Of a stretch of DNA of 5,854 nucleotides, positions 1 through 5,628 are shown piece by piece. The notes below the pieces were generated by a model. The model made no database searches. It saw only the letters and a program-made list of their open reading frames with translations, and was not told where the DNA came from. Both the position numbers and the translations under genes were made by a program. Every line of letters begins with the position of its first letter. The stretch's first letter is position 1. Location of the stretch: positions 1-5,854 of the forward strand of contig CASRZP010000076.1 of the NCBI GenBank assembly GCA_949440065.1. Direction: 5' to 3'. Origin of the DNA: an uncultured Bacilli bacterium (lineage in GTDB: Bacteria > Bacillota_I > Bacilli_A > RF39 > UBA660).

Positions 1-1
1 G

Positions 2-1198
2 CTGTTAAATGATTTAGGAATTGAATCAGATAAACATTATAAATTAATGAGTGAGCTTGAAGCAAAAGATAAAGTAAAAGTTCTTTTAGCTCAAGCATTA
101 TTTGGAAATCCAGATATTTTATTATTAGATGAACCAAGTAATGATTTAGATATAGAAACATTAGAGTGGTTGGAAAATTTTATTAAGAATACGAAAAAAA
201 TGGTTATTTATATTTCACATGATGAAGCGTTACTGGAAAAGACGGCGAATATGATTTTACATTTAGAACAAACAAGAAAGAAAACGTTGTGTTCTCATAC
301 TTTACTAAAGGTAGATTATTTAACTTATGTGGATTTACGATTTAGGAAATTAAACAAGGATACAATAGAAGCAAAATTTGAAGAGCGAAAAATGAAAAAA
401 CAGCAAGAAAAGTTGAGTAAGATTATGCAAAAGGTAGAGTATCAACAAAATACGATTTCAAGGAAGGATCCTCATGGAGCGAAGGTGTTAAAGAAGAAAA
501 TGCACTCGCTAAAATCACAGGAAAAAAGACTTGCGTTAATAGAGGTAAAAGAAGTGCCTGATGTAGAGGATGCGATTCAATTCTTTTTTGACGAAGTAGA
601 AGTACCAAAGATGAAAAAGGTATTATCGCTACATTTAGAAGAGTTAAGAGTAAAGGATAAAGTTCTTTCTAGAAATATTCATTTGGAAGTAATGGGTAAA
701 GAACACATTTGCATCGTGGGAAAAAACGGCGTAGGGAAATCGACTTTAATGTGGAAAATAGAAAAAACTCTTAAAGATAGAAGTGATATTACCTTTGGAT
801 ATATGCCTCAAAATTATGATGAGGTAATGAACGTTGATGGTTTAGTATTAGATTTTTTAGTTCCTAATAAAGAAAAGCAAAAAGTTACAAAAGCTAGGAT
901 GTATTTAGGAAATATGAAGTTTACTCATCAGGAAATGGAAGGTAAAATTAAAGATTTAAGTAATGGGAGTAAGGCGAAGTTGTATTTGGTAAAGCTTGTG
1001 TTAGATGAGTGCAATGTTTTATTGTTAGATGAACCTACGCGTAATTTAAGTCCGTTATCGAACCCTGTGATTAGAAGGGCTTTACGGAATTATCAAGGAA
1101 CCATTATTAGTGTATCCCATGATCGAAAGTATATTTTAGAAGTTTGTAACGTAGTATATGAACTTACTAGTGATGGATTGATATTACAAAATAAGTAA
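2..1198 (+). CDS. ABC-F family ATPase (5'-truncated by window edge)
   Basis: This is a soluble twin-ATPase protein of the ABC-F family, which act on the ribosome (translation factors or antibiotic protection) rather than in membrane transport. The frame is open from base 2, so the ATG at 47 is internal and the true start lies upstream; 398 residues are visible. Counting from that ATG, the first ATPase domain ends with a signature-region helix (about 2-12), Walker B LLLDEPSND (25-33) and switch histidine H58. A Lys/Glu-rich linker (about 62-190) contains the stretch SRKDPHGAK. The second domain has Walker A GKNGVGKST (225-233), signature LSNGS (304-308), Walker B LLLDEPTRN (325-333) and H358 in SVSHDRKY. 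There are no membrane segments, and two domains joined by a basic linker are typical of ABC-F. Which subfamily it belongs to, and whether it gives drug resistance, cannot be decided here. The first signature (SELEAKDK) departs from LSGGQ. Confidence 0.93.
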   Translation: MLNDLGIESDKHYKLMSELEAKDKVKVLLAQALFGNPDILLLDEPSNDLDIETLEWLENFIKNTKKMVIYISHDEALLEKTANMILHLEQTRKKTLCSHTLLKVDYLTYVDLRFRKLNKDTIEAKFEERKMKKQQEKLSKIMQKVEYQQNTISRKDPHGAKVLKKKMHSLKSQEKRLALIEVKEVPDVEDAIQFFFDEVEVPKMKKVLSLHLEELRVKDKVLSRNIHLEVMGKEHICIVGKNGVGKSTLMWKIEKTLKDRSDITFGYMPQNYDEVMNVDGLVLDFLVPNKEKQKVTKARMYLGNMKFTHQEMEGKIKDLSNGSKAKLYLVKLVLDECNVLLLDEPTRNLSPLSNPVIRRALRNYQGTIISVSHDRKYILEVCNVVYELTSDGLILQNK

Positions 1199-1205
1199 AA
1201 TATTG

Positions 1206-1234
1206 TTGCTTTTATTTATCCAATAGACTATAAT
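1206..1234 (+). promoter_or_regulatory. Sigma-A-type promoter for the interrupted coiled-coil gene
   Basis: A TTGCTT box (1206-1211) sits 17 bases before a perfect TATAAT (1229-1234). Transcription would start near 1241, giving a leader of about 18 bases that carries GGAGG before the ATG at 1259. The -35 matches only the TTG part of consensus well. Placement just after the ABC-F stop codon suggests the next gene is transcribed on its own. Confidence 0.6.
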
Positions 1235-1246
1235 AAAGACCAAAAC

Positions 1247-1251
1247 GGAGG
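1247..1251 (+). promoter_or_regulatory. Ribosome binding site GGAGG that fixes the start at 1259
   Basis: GGAGG lies 7 bases before ATG 1259. It is the only good ribosome binding site between the ABC-F gene and the long open stretch beginning near 1355. It shows that the original gene began at 1259 and not at the TTG at 1367, whose upstream sequence is only A-rich. Confidence 0.75.
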
Positions 1252-1258
1252 TAGGTTT

Positions 1259-1933
1259 ATGAAAGTTAATGATGAAATAGAACTATACAATTTTGTATTA
1301 AAAAACCGACGAGGCGAAATAAAAGATTTGAACAAAAAGTATGAAGAAGAATAAAAAGAAATTTCATTGAAATATGATGCTTTGCTTAAACCAATAGAAG
1401 AAGAGGTTAAAGGCGTTCTTTGTTATTTAGAAATATTAGAAAAGAATTCTGCTTTTGACGCAATTGAAATATGTTCTGCTATTGCTAAGGCTATGAGCGT
1501 ATATGAAGGAGTAAAATATATTAGCCAATTGGTATATGATTCAAATATGCAAATTATACCTTGCGTTATCCCTTCAGCAAGTAGTTTTAATTTGAATGAT
1601 GAGAATTTAGATAAAAATGAGAACATACTTGTTTTCCCTATATCGGCTATAACGGGGGATTATTTGACATTCTATCATTGTGATGGTTATATGCTATCTT
1701 CTACTGTTGAATTTGGTCGTTTCACTTATGTACAAGAATTTGTTGATTATGCAATTTCACGTAAAGTGGAAACTAAAGAACGGAATAATTTTGAAGATTT
1801 GGTAAAAGAATTTATCTCTTCTAAAATGGAGGAAATTTTAAAATATCAACAAGCAAAAGAAGAAAAAATAGAGCAAGAAATGGCCTCACGAAGGGAATAT
1901 CGAAAGGCTTTAATTGATAAAATATGCAAGTAA
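1259..1933 (+). pseudogene. Unrecognised coiled-coil protein interrupted by an in-frame stop
   Basis: From ATG 1259 the frame reads 31 residues, meets TAA at 1352-1354 (codon 32), then stays open in the same frame for 192 more codons to the stop at 1931-1933. The two parts belong together: the ribosome binding site and promoter are upstream of 1259, and the charged helical pattern (KDLNKKYEEE, stop, KEISLKYDALLK) runs straight across the stop. The full product would be 224 residues: an N-terminal coiled coil, a mixed globular middle (about codons 60-165), and a C-terminal Lys/Glu-rich helix. No signal peptide or membrane segment is seen. Restart at TTG 1367, 12 bases after the stop, could make a 188-residue product, but it has no good ribosome binding site. 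I do not recognise the family and propose no function. A GAA, CAA or AAA codon changed to TAA would explain the break. Confidence 0.7.
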
Positions 1934-1938
1934 CAAAT

Positions 1939-1970
1939 ATAGTTAGGGTTTACAAGCTCTAGCTATTTTT
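1939..1970 (+). terminator. Intrinsic terminator after the interrupted gene
   Basis: ATAGTTAGGG (1939-1948) pairs with CTCTAGCTAT (1957-1966) to give ten pairs, two of them G-U, around an 8-base loop. TTTT (1967-1970) follows. It lies 5 bases after the stop codon of the upstream gene. The loop overlaps the -35 box of the ffh promoter. Confidence 0.6.
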
Positions 1971-1977
1971 GTATAAT
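1949..1977 (+). promoter_or_regulatory. Near-consensus promoter of ffh
   Basis: TTTACA (1949-1954, five of six consensus bases) is separated by exactly 17 bases from TATAAT (1972-1977, six of six). The expected start is near 1984, only about 13 bases before the ffh ATG, so the mRNA would begin close to GGGTGA, the likely ribosome binding site. The -35 box lies in the loop of the preceding terminator. Confidence 0.8.
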
Positions 1978-1996
1978 AACGTTGGGTGAAAAGAAT

Positions 1997-3304
1997 ATGT
2001 TTGAAAGCTTAGGAGACCGTTTACAAAATGCACTTCATAAAATAAAAGGTTATGGAAAAATTACCGAAGATAATATTTCTGATATGATGCGTGAGATTCG
2101 TTTAGCCTTATTAGAAGCCGATGTTAATTATAAAGTAGTAAAAGAATTTACCAATAATGTGAAAGAAAAAGCTTTAGGAGAAGAGGTAAAAAAATCTTTA
2201 AAACCAGGAGAACTTTTTGTTAAAATTGTTAAAGATGAATTAACTGAGTTACTAGGAGGAGAAAGTAAACCTTTAAATCTTGAAGGAAGTCCTGCTATTT
2301 TAATGCTAGTTGGACTACAAGGTAGTGGTAAAACAACTTCTTGTGGAAAGTTAGCCAATTTATTAAGAAAAAAACACGCGAAAAAACCATTACTAGTAGC
2401 AGCGGATGTATATCGACCTGCAGCAATTGACCAGTTGAAACAATTGGGAAAAGAATTAGGTATTGAAGTTTTTGAAGAAGGAAAGAAAAATCCAGTTGAA
2501 ATTGTGGAGCATGCTTTAGCAAAAGCAAAGGAAGAAAAATATGATTACGTATTAATCGATACAGCTGGTAGATTACATATTGATTTAGAGTTAATGGATG
2601 AATTAGTTGAAATTGAAAAATTTGCTCAGCCACAGGAAATTTTACTGGTTATTGATTCCATGATGGGGCAAGATGCTATTAATGTTATTGAAGGTTTTAA
2701 TGGATCCTTACCATTAACAGGTGTTATTTTAACGAAATTGGATGGTGATACTAGAGGTGGTGTAGCTTTATCTGTACGTCATTTAACGAATGTTCCTATT
2801 AAATTCATGGGCGTTAGTGAAAAATTAGATGGACTAGAACTTTTTGATCCAGAACGAATGGCTGGAAGAATTTTAGGAATGGGTGATATTTTATCCATTG
2901 TGGAAAAAGCAACTGAGGCAATTGACCAAGAGGAAGCGGAAAAAACGGCTAAAAGGGTTAAGAATGGGAAATTTGATTTGGAAGACTTTCTTGCTAGTAT
3001 GAAACAAATTAAGCGTTTAGGACCTCTTGAAAATTTATTAAAACTACTTCCAGGAGCATCTAAAATGGGACTTAATAATGTGAATATTGACCCTAAACAA
3101 ATTTCTCATGTGGAAGCGATTATTTTATCGATGACCAAAGAAGAACGTAGAAATCCTGATATTATCAAAGCCAGTAGAAAAACAAGAATTGCTAATGGAT
3201 GTGGGTTAAGTGTTCAGGAAGTTAATCGTTTATTAGCACAATTTGACCAGATGAAGAAAATGATGAAACAAATGTCTAGTGGCAATATGAAATTTCCTTT
3301 TTAA
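1997..3304 (+). CDS. ffh: Signal recognition particle GTPase Ffh
   Basis: Ffh binds the SRP RNA and the signal sequences of nascent membrane and secreted proteins, then docks with the receptor FtsY in a GTP-dependent way at the membrane. The 435-residue protein has the family order. An N-terminal helical bundle (about 1-95) is followed by the GTPase domain with G1 GLQGSGKTT (106-114), DVYRP (137-141), DTAGR (188-192) and TKLD (246-249). A methionine-rich M domain begins near 300. Its RNA-binding helix-turn-helix has the motif RKTRIANGCG (394-403), followed by MKKMMKQM near the C-terminus. Length and motifs are normal for an intact gene. I chose ATG 1997 because family proteins begin MFESLGDR; an in-frame TTG at 1982 would add five residues but lies at or before the predicted transcription start. 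The ylxM gene that often precedes ffh in Bacillota is absent, and ffh appears to be transcribed alone. Confidence 0.98.
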   Translation: MFESLGDRLQNALHKIKGYGKITEDNISDMMREIRLALLEADVNYKVVKEFTNNVKEKALGEEVKKSLKPGELFVKIVKDELTELLGGESKPLNLEGSPAILMLVGLQGSGKTTSCGKLANLLRKKHAKKPLLVAADVYRPAAIDQLKQLGKELGIEVFEEGKKNPVEIVEHALAKAKEEKYDYVLIDTAGRLHIDLELMDELVEIEKFAQPQEILLVIDSMMGQDAINVIEGFNGSLPLTGVILTKLDGDTRGGVALSVRHLTNVPIKFMGVSEKLDGLELFDPERMAGRILGMGDILSIVEKATEAIDQEEAEKTAKRVKNGKFDLEDFLASMKQIKRLGPLENLLKLLPGASKMGLNNVNIDPKQISHVEAIILSMTKEERRNPDIIKASRKTRIANGCGLSVQEVNRLLAQFDQMKKMMKQMSSGNMKFPF

Positions 3305-3348
3305 AAAAATTGTTGAGAACTAGGCGAAAACTATTCCTCGATATAGAA

Positions 3349-3362
3349 ATAGTGAATACTAT
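3349..3362 (+). promoter_or_regulatory. Short inverted repeat before the coat-like gene
   Basis: ATAGT, four bases, ACTAT form a perfect 14-base inverted repeat 24 bases before the ATG at 3386. It sits where a -10 region or operator could lie. AATACTATA at 3355-3363 resembles the -10 element of mother-cell sporulation sigma factors (CATA, three bases, TA) except for its first base. No matching -35 was found, so the promoter of this gene is unassigned. Confidence 0.25.
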
Positions 3363-3385
3363 AAACTAGATAAGGAGGAATATGT

Positions 3386-3616
3386 ATGTTATTTAGAAAC
3401 GACAGAAATGTTGAGTTCGACCGTCACAACGAAATGACAGCAAATTTTGTTGGAGATAATAATTATATCGATAATGATATGACTATCGATGTGAATATGA
3501 ATGCTATGCCACAAGTACAAGGAGGTTGTCCATGTAATATGCCTCAACCTATTATGGAACCTGTGCAAGAACGTTGTGTTCATAAGACAATTATGCATGA
3601 AGTACCTCAAGTGTGA
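3386..3616 (+). CDS. Small spore-coat-like protein, apparently C-terminally truncated
   Basis: This is a 76-residue soluble protein with an excellent ribosome binding site (AAGGAGG at 3372-3378, 7 bases before ATG). It begins with a polar Asn/Asp-rich segment (1-40), then a short Met/Gln/Gly stretch with two cysteines (CPCNMPQP), and ends EPVQERCVHKTIMHEVPQV. From memory of the family, the last part resembles the first half of CotD-like coat proteins, where a VHKT...HEVPxV block is followed by a second His-rich block ending in cysteines. That second block is missing: TGA at 3614-3616 ends the frame, and no other frame downstream continues it. If the assignment is right, the product would be deposited on the spore surface by the mother cell. 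The homology is recalled rather than searched. Alternatively it is a complete small protein of unknown role. Confidence 0.55.
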   Translation: MLFRNDRNVEFDRHNEMTANFVGDNNYIDNDMTIDVNMNAMPQVQGGCPCNMPQPIMEPVQERCVHKTIMHEVPQV

Positions 3617-3663
3617 TAATTTTTGATAGACCAAAATATTTAAGAGAAAATAAGTACAAATTT

Positions 3664-3692
3664 AAAGGCATTTTGATAAGGAATGTCTTTTT
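3664..3692 (+). terminator. Intrinsic terminator after the coat-like gene
   Basis: AAAGGCATT (3664-3672) pairs with AATGTCTTT (3682-3690) over nine positions, one of them G-U, around a 9-base loop. The 3' arm runs into a T tract (3688-3692). It separates the coat-like gene from the ASCH/Fic unit. Its loop contains TTGATA, a possible -35 for the next promoter. Confidence 0.65.
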
Positions 3693-3695
3693 GTG

Positions 3696-3704
3696 TGGTA
3701 TACT
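3696..3704 (+). promoter_or_regulatory. Extended -10 promoter of the ASCH/Fic unit
   Basis: TGG followed directly by TATACT (3699-3704) forms an extended -10 element. The best -35 candidate, TTGATA at 3673-3678, is 20 bases away, longer than ideal, which fits an extended -10 promoter that depends little on its -35. The start would fall near 3711, at GGGTGA, only about 11 bases before the ATG at 3722. Confidence 0.55.
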
Positions 3705-3721
3705 ATTTATGGGTGATTCAA

Positions 3722-4630
3722 ATGAAGGTATTAAGTTTAACAGAACCTTTTGCTACTTTGATATATGAAAAGAAAAAACTAATTGAGACTAGAAGTTGGA
3801 AAACTGACTATAGGGGAGAATTATATATTCATGCAAGTATGACGAAACCATCTAAATGTGATTTATTGGATAAAGAATTGATGTCTTTAGTTGAAAATAA
3901 AGATATGAATTTTGGAAATATTATTTGTAAATGTAATTTAGTGGATTGTGTTTATATGGCAAAAGAGTATGTAGAAGAAATGAAAAAAAATAACTATCAA
4001 GAATATATTTGCGGTGAATATAAAGAAGGCAGATATGCTTGGATACTTGAAGGTATTGAACCTATAAAACCTATAAAAACAAAAGGACAACTTAATATTT
4101 GGAACTATCATAACGAGTTTGAAATTATGAACTTAATGGAAAATATAGAATATGGATGGGTTGATAAAAGCAATGATAAACATACAATAGTTGATGAAAA
4201 CTATTCAGATAATTATGTATTACAAAGTCCTAATGAAATTATAAAAAATAAAATTGGTGTATGTTGGGATCAAGTAGAACTTGAAAGATATTTTTTTAAA
4301 GGAAATGATTGGAATGTTAAAACATATTTTATAGTTCATTATGATAATGATAGATGTCCTACTCATACATTTTTAACTTTTGAAAAAAATAATAAATATT
4401 ATTGGTTCGAACATTCGTGGGAAAGATTTAAAGGTATACATGAATATAACTCTTTAAAAGATTTATTAGTTGATGTAAGAGATAAATTTATTAAATATGA
4501 ACTAAATAATAATTATAATAAAAATAATCTCTGTATATATAATTATAAAAAGCCAAAATATCATTTAAGTGTTTTAGATTTCTATAAACATTGTGAATCA
4601 GGTATTAATATTTCATTGGAGGATATGTAA
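3722..4630 (+). CDS. ASCH domain fused to a transglutaminase-like cysteine enzyme domain
   Basis: This is a 302-residue soluble protein in two parts. Residues 1 to about 131 form an ASCH domain, a PUA-like fold that binds RNA or modified nucleosides. The start MKVLSLTEPFATLI, the KxxExR motif (K19, E22, R24), YRGELYIHAS and the closing KGQLNIWNY (121-129) show this. Residues from about 133 to 265 look transglutaminase-like: YGWVDK, then GVCWDQVEL with candidate nucleophile C181, THTFLTF with H215, and WFEHSW with E230 or H231 in place of the usual aspartate. Such folds serve as proteases, deamidases or peptide N-glycanase-like enzymes; the substrate here is unknown. I chose ATG 3722 because the ASCH fold begins there; an ATG at 3683 lies inside the upstream terminator. 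G+C is very low (7 of 60 bases at 4501-4560, against 25 of 60 at 2401-2460 in ffh), suggesting transfer. It is probably co-translated with the following fic gene. Confidence 0.85.
   Translation: MKVLSLTEPFATLIYEKKKLIETRSWKTDYRGELYIHASMTKPSKCDLLDKELMSLVENKDMNFGNIICKCNLVDCVYMAKEYVEEMKKNNYQEYICGEYKEGRYAWILEGIEPIKPIKTKGQLNIWNYHNEFEIMNLMENIEYGWVDKSNDKHTIVDENYSDNYVLQSPNEIIKNKIGVCWDQVELERYFFKGNDWNVKTYFIVHYDNDRCPTHTFLTFEKNNKYYWFEHSWERFKGIHEYNSLKDLLVDVRDKFIKYELNNNYNKNNLCIYNYKKPKYHLSVLDFYKHCESGINISLEDM
4618..4622 (+). promoter_or_regulatory. Ribosome binding site of the fic gene, inside the ASCH gene
   Basis: GGAGG lies within the last codons of the ASCH gene, 9 bases before ATG 4632, and that ATG comes one base after the ASCH stop codon. 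This fixes the fic start at 4632 rather than at the in-frame ATG at 4593. It also implies translational coupling. Confidence 0.8.
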
Positions 4631-4631
4631 T

Positions 4632-5384
4632 ATGGATATAAATAAAATTAAAAATGAGTTAATTAAACAAAAGGAGTCAAAGTTTAAAGGAAATATATAT
4701 CATTATTCACAGGTTAATTTTTCTTATAATTCAAATAAGATAGAGGGAAGTAGATTAACTAGTGATCAGACTGAAGCTATATTTGATACATCCTCTTTTA
4801 TTCCTAAAAGTGATGATTTGATAAAATTAGATGATTTAACTGAATCTAAGAATCATTTTAAATTATTTGATTATATGTTAGATAATGTTGATAATATTTT
4901 ATCTAAAGAAATGATTATCGAAATGAATAAGATATTAAAAAGAAATACGAGTGATGAAGAAAATCCTAGATATAATGTTGGAGGATTCAAAATAGTTCCT
5001 AATATGATAGGACTTGTTAATGTTATCAATACAACTGCACCAGAAGATGTAGAGAAAGAAATTGAAAATTTATTAAGTGAATATAATTCTAAAACTAATA
5101 TAACTTTAGAAGATATCATTGATTTTCATTATAAGTTTGAGAAAATTCATCCTTTTGGGGATGGAAATGGTAGGGTTGGAAGAATTATTATGTTTAAAGA
5201 ATGCTTAAGAAATAATATTATGCCATTTATTGTACTAAATGATGATAAACCTTATTATATGAGAGGTTTAAAAGAATATACTCGTGATAAAATGTTCTTA
5301 ATTGATACCATAAAACATGAGCAAGATTTGTTTGAGAAAACTTGTGAAGAGTTATTAAATTTTGAAATAGAAGAAAATAATTAA
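4632..5384 (+). CDS. Fic family AMP-transferase with N-terminal inhibitory motif
   Basis: Fic enzymes move AMP from ATP to a hydroxyl side chain of a target protein, often shutting the target down. This 250-residue protein carries the complete active-site motif HPFGDGNGRVGR (173-184), with catalytic H173, the D177 position and both arginines, so it should be active. Near the N-terminus SYNSNKIEG contains the autoinhibitory S-x-x-x-E-G motif (S34 to G39; E38 would block ATP). This places the inhibitor in the same chain ahead of the Fic core, the class II arrangement. The segment GGFKIVPN (about 117-124) probably precedes the target-docking flap. There is no DNA-binding extension, signal peptide or membrane segment. 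The N-terminal sequence HYSQVNFSYNSNKIEGSRLT is typical of Bacillota Fic proteins. It forms a two-gene unit with the ASCH protein and is followed by a strong terminator. The target protein cannot be inferred. Confidence 0.95.
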   Translation: MDINKIKNELIKQKESKFKGNIYHYSQVNFSYNSNKIEGSRLTSDQTEAIFDTSSFIPKSDDLIKLDDLTESKNHFKLFDYMLDNVDNILSKEMIIEMNKILKRNTSDEENPRYNVGGFKIVPNMIGLVNVINTTAPEDVEKEIENLLSEYNSKTNITLEDIIDFHYKFEKIHPFGDGNGRVGRIIMFKECLRNNIMPFIVLNDDKPYYMRGLKEYTRDKMFLIDTIKHEQDLFEKTCEELLNFEIEENN

Positions 5385-5392
5385 AAAATTAT

Positions 5393-5437
5393 CATCCTAC
5401 TAAAATAATTAAATTATTAAAAGTAGGATGTTTTTTT
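5393..5437 (+). terminator. Strong intrinsic terminator of the ASCH/Fic unit
   Basis: CATCCTACT (5393-5401) pairs perfectly with AGTAGGATG (5422-5430), and seven T residues (5431-5437) follow. The A/T-rich loop can pair further (AATAAT with ATTATT). It begins 8 bases after the fic stop codon. Confidence 0.92.
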
Positions 5438-5465
5438 ATATTTTAAATCACTTGAATCACTGTAT

Positions 5466-5498
5466 TTATCCTTTATATCAACCTAGAAAGTAGGATGA
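5466..5498 (+). repeat. Hairpin with TTATCCT/AGGATGA stem, copy A
   Basis: TTATCCT (5466-5472) can pair with AGGATGA (5492-5498) over seven positions, one of them a T-G wobble, around a 19-base loop. The same stem sequences recur at 5580-5628. The loop is large, so the fold alone is weak; the recurrence is what makes it notable. Confidence 0.35.
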
Positions 5499-5511
5499 AT
5501 TTTGCAAGTAC

Positions 5512-5546
5512 AAAATAAGAATTGTGTATAGTAATATTCTTATTTT
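5512..5546 (+). repeat. Perfect 11-bp inverted repeat
   Basis: AAAATAAGAAT (5512-5522) is perfectly complementary to ATTCTTATTTT (5536-5546), with a 13-base loop. Loop bases TGTGTAT (5523-5529) are in turn complementary to ATACACA at 5567-5573. A T-rich stretch follows, so a weak terminator in either direction is another reading. Confidence 0.5.
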
Positions 5547-5579
5547 ATTAGGGAAATTACATATTGATACACAACTTTC

Positions 5580-5628
5580 TTATCCTGCTGTTTCATAATC
5601 TATAAAATTATGAATATTTTTAGGATGA
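5580..5628 (+). repeat. Two-part hairpin with TTATCCT/AGGATGA outer stem, copy B
   Basis: The inner stem TTCATAAT (5592-5599) pairs with ATTATGAA (5607-5614) around a 7-base loop. After an internal loop of 5 and 7 bases, an outer stem TTATCCT (5580-5586) pairs with AGGATGA (5622-5628). This gives fifteen pairs in 49 bases. It lies about 30 bases before the next promoter. Confidence 0.5.

Noticed and set aside
423..608. Minus-strand open frames opposite the ABC-F, coiled-coil, ffh, coat-like and fic genes
   Set aside because: They lack ribosome binding sites and lie entirely opposite well-supported genes; the encoded sequences look like complement shadows.
1191..1219. ATAAGTAAAA/TTTTATTTAT hairpin at the end of the ABC-F gene as a terminator
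   Set aside because: The stem is only A-T pairs plus one G-T, overlaps the stop codon and the next promoter, and has no T tract after it.
1982..1996. TTG 1982 as the ffh start
   Set aside because: It lies at or before the predicted transcription start and the family begins at the MFESLGDR of ATG 1997.
3329..3363. A sporulation sigma-factor promoter for the coat-like gene
   Set aside because: AATACTATA resembles a mother-cell -10 element, but no matching -35 is found at the right spacing.
3683..3721. ATG 3683 as the start of the ASCH protein
   Set aside because: It is inside the 3' arm of a terminator and upstream of the -10 box; the conserved domain begins at ATG 3722.
3613..3780. A frameshifted continuation of the coat-like gene
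   Set aside because: The other frames after 3613 show no His/Cys-rich coat-like block, only A/T-rich sequence running through the terminator.
4593..4631. ATG 4593 as the start of Fic
   Set aside because: It has no ribosome binding site and overlaps the ASCH gene, whereas GGAGG correctly precedes ATG 4632.
5502..5532. TTGCAA and TATAGT as a promoter for a small RNA in the spacer
   Set aside because: The 19-base spacing is long and the boxes lie inside a perfect inverted repeat, so the match is not convincing.
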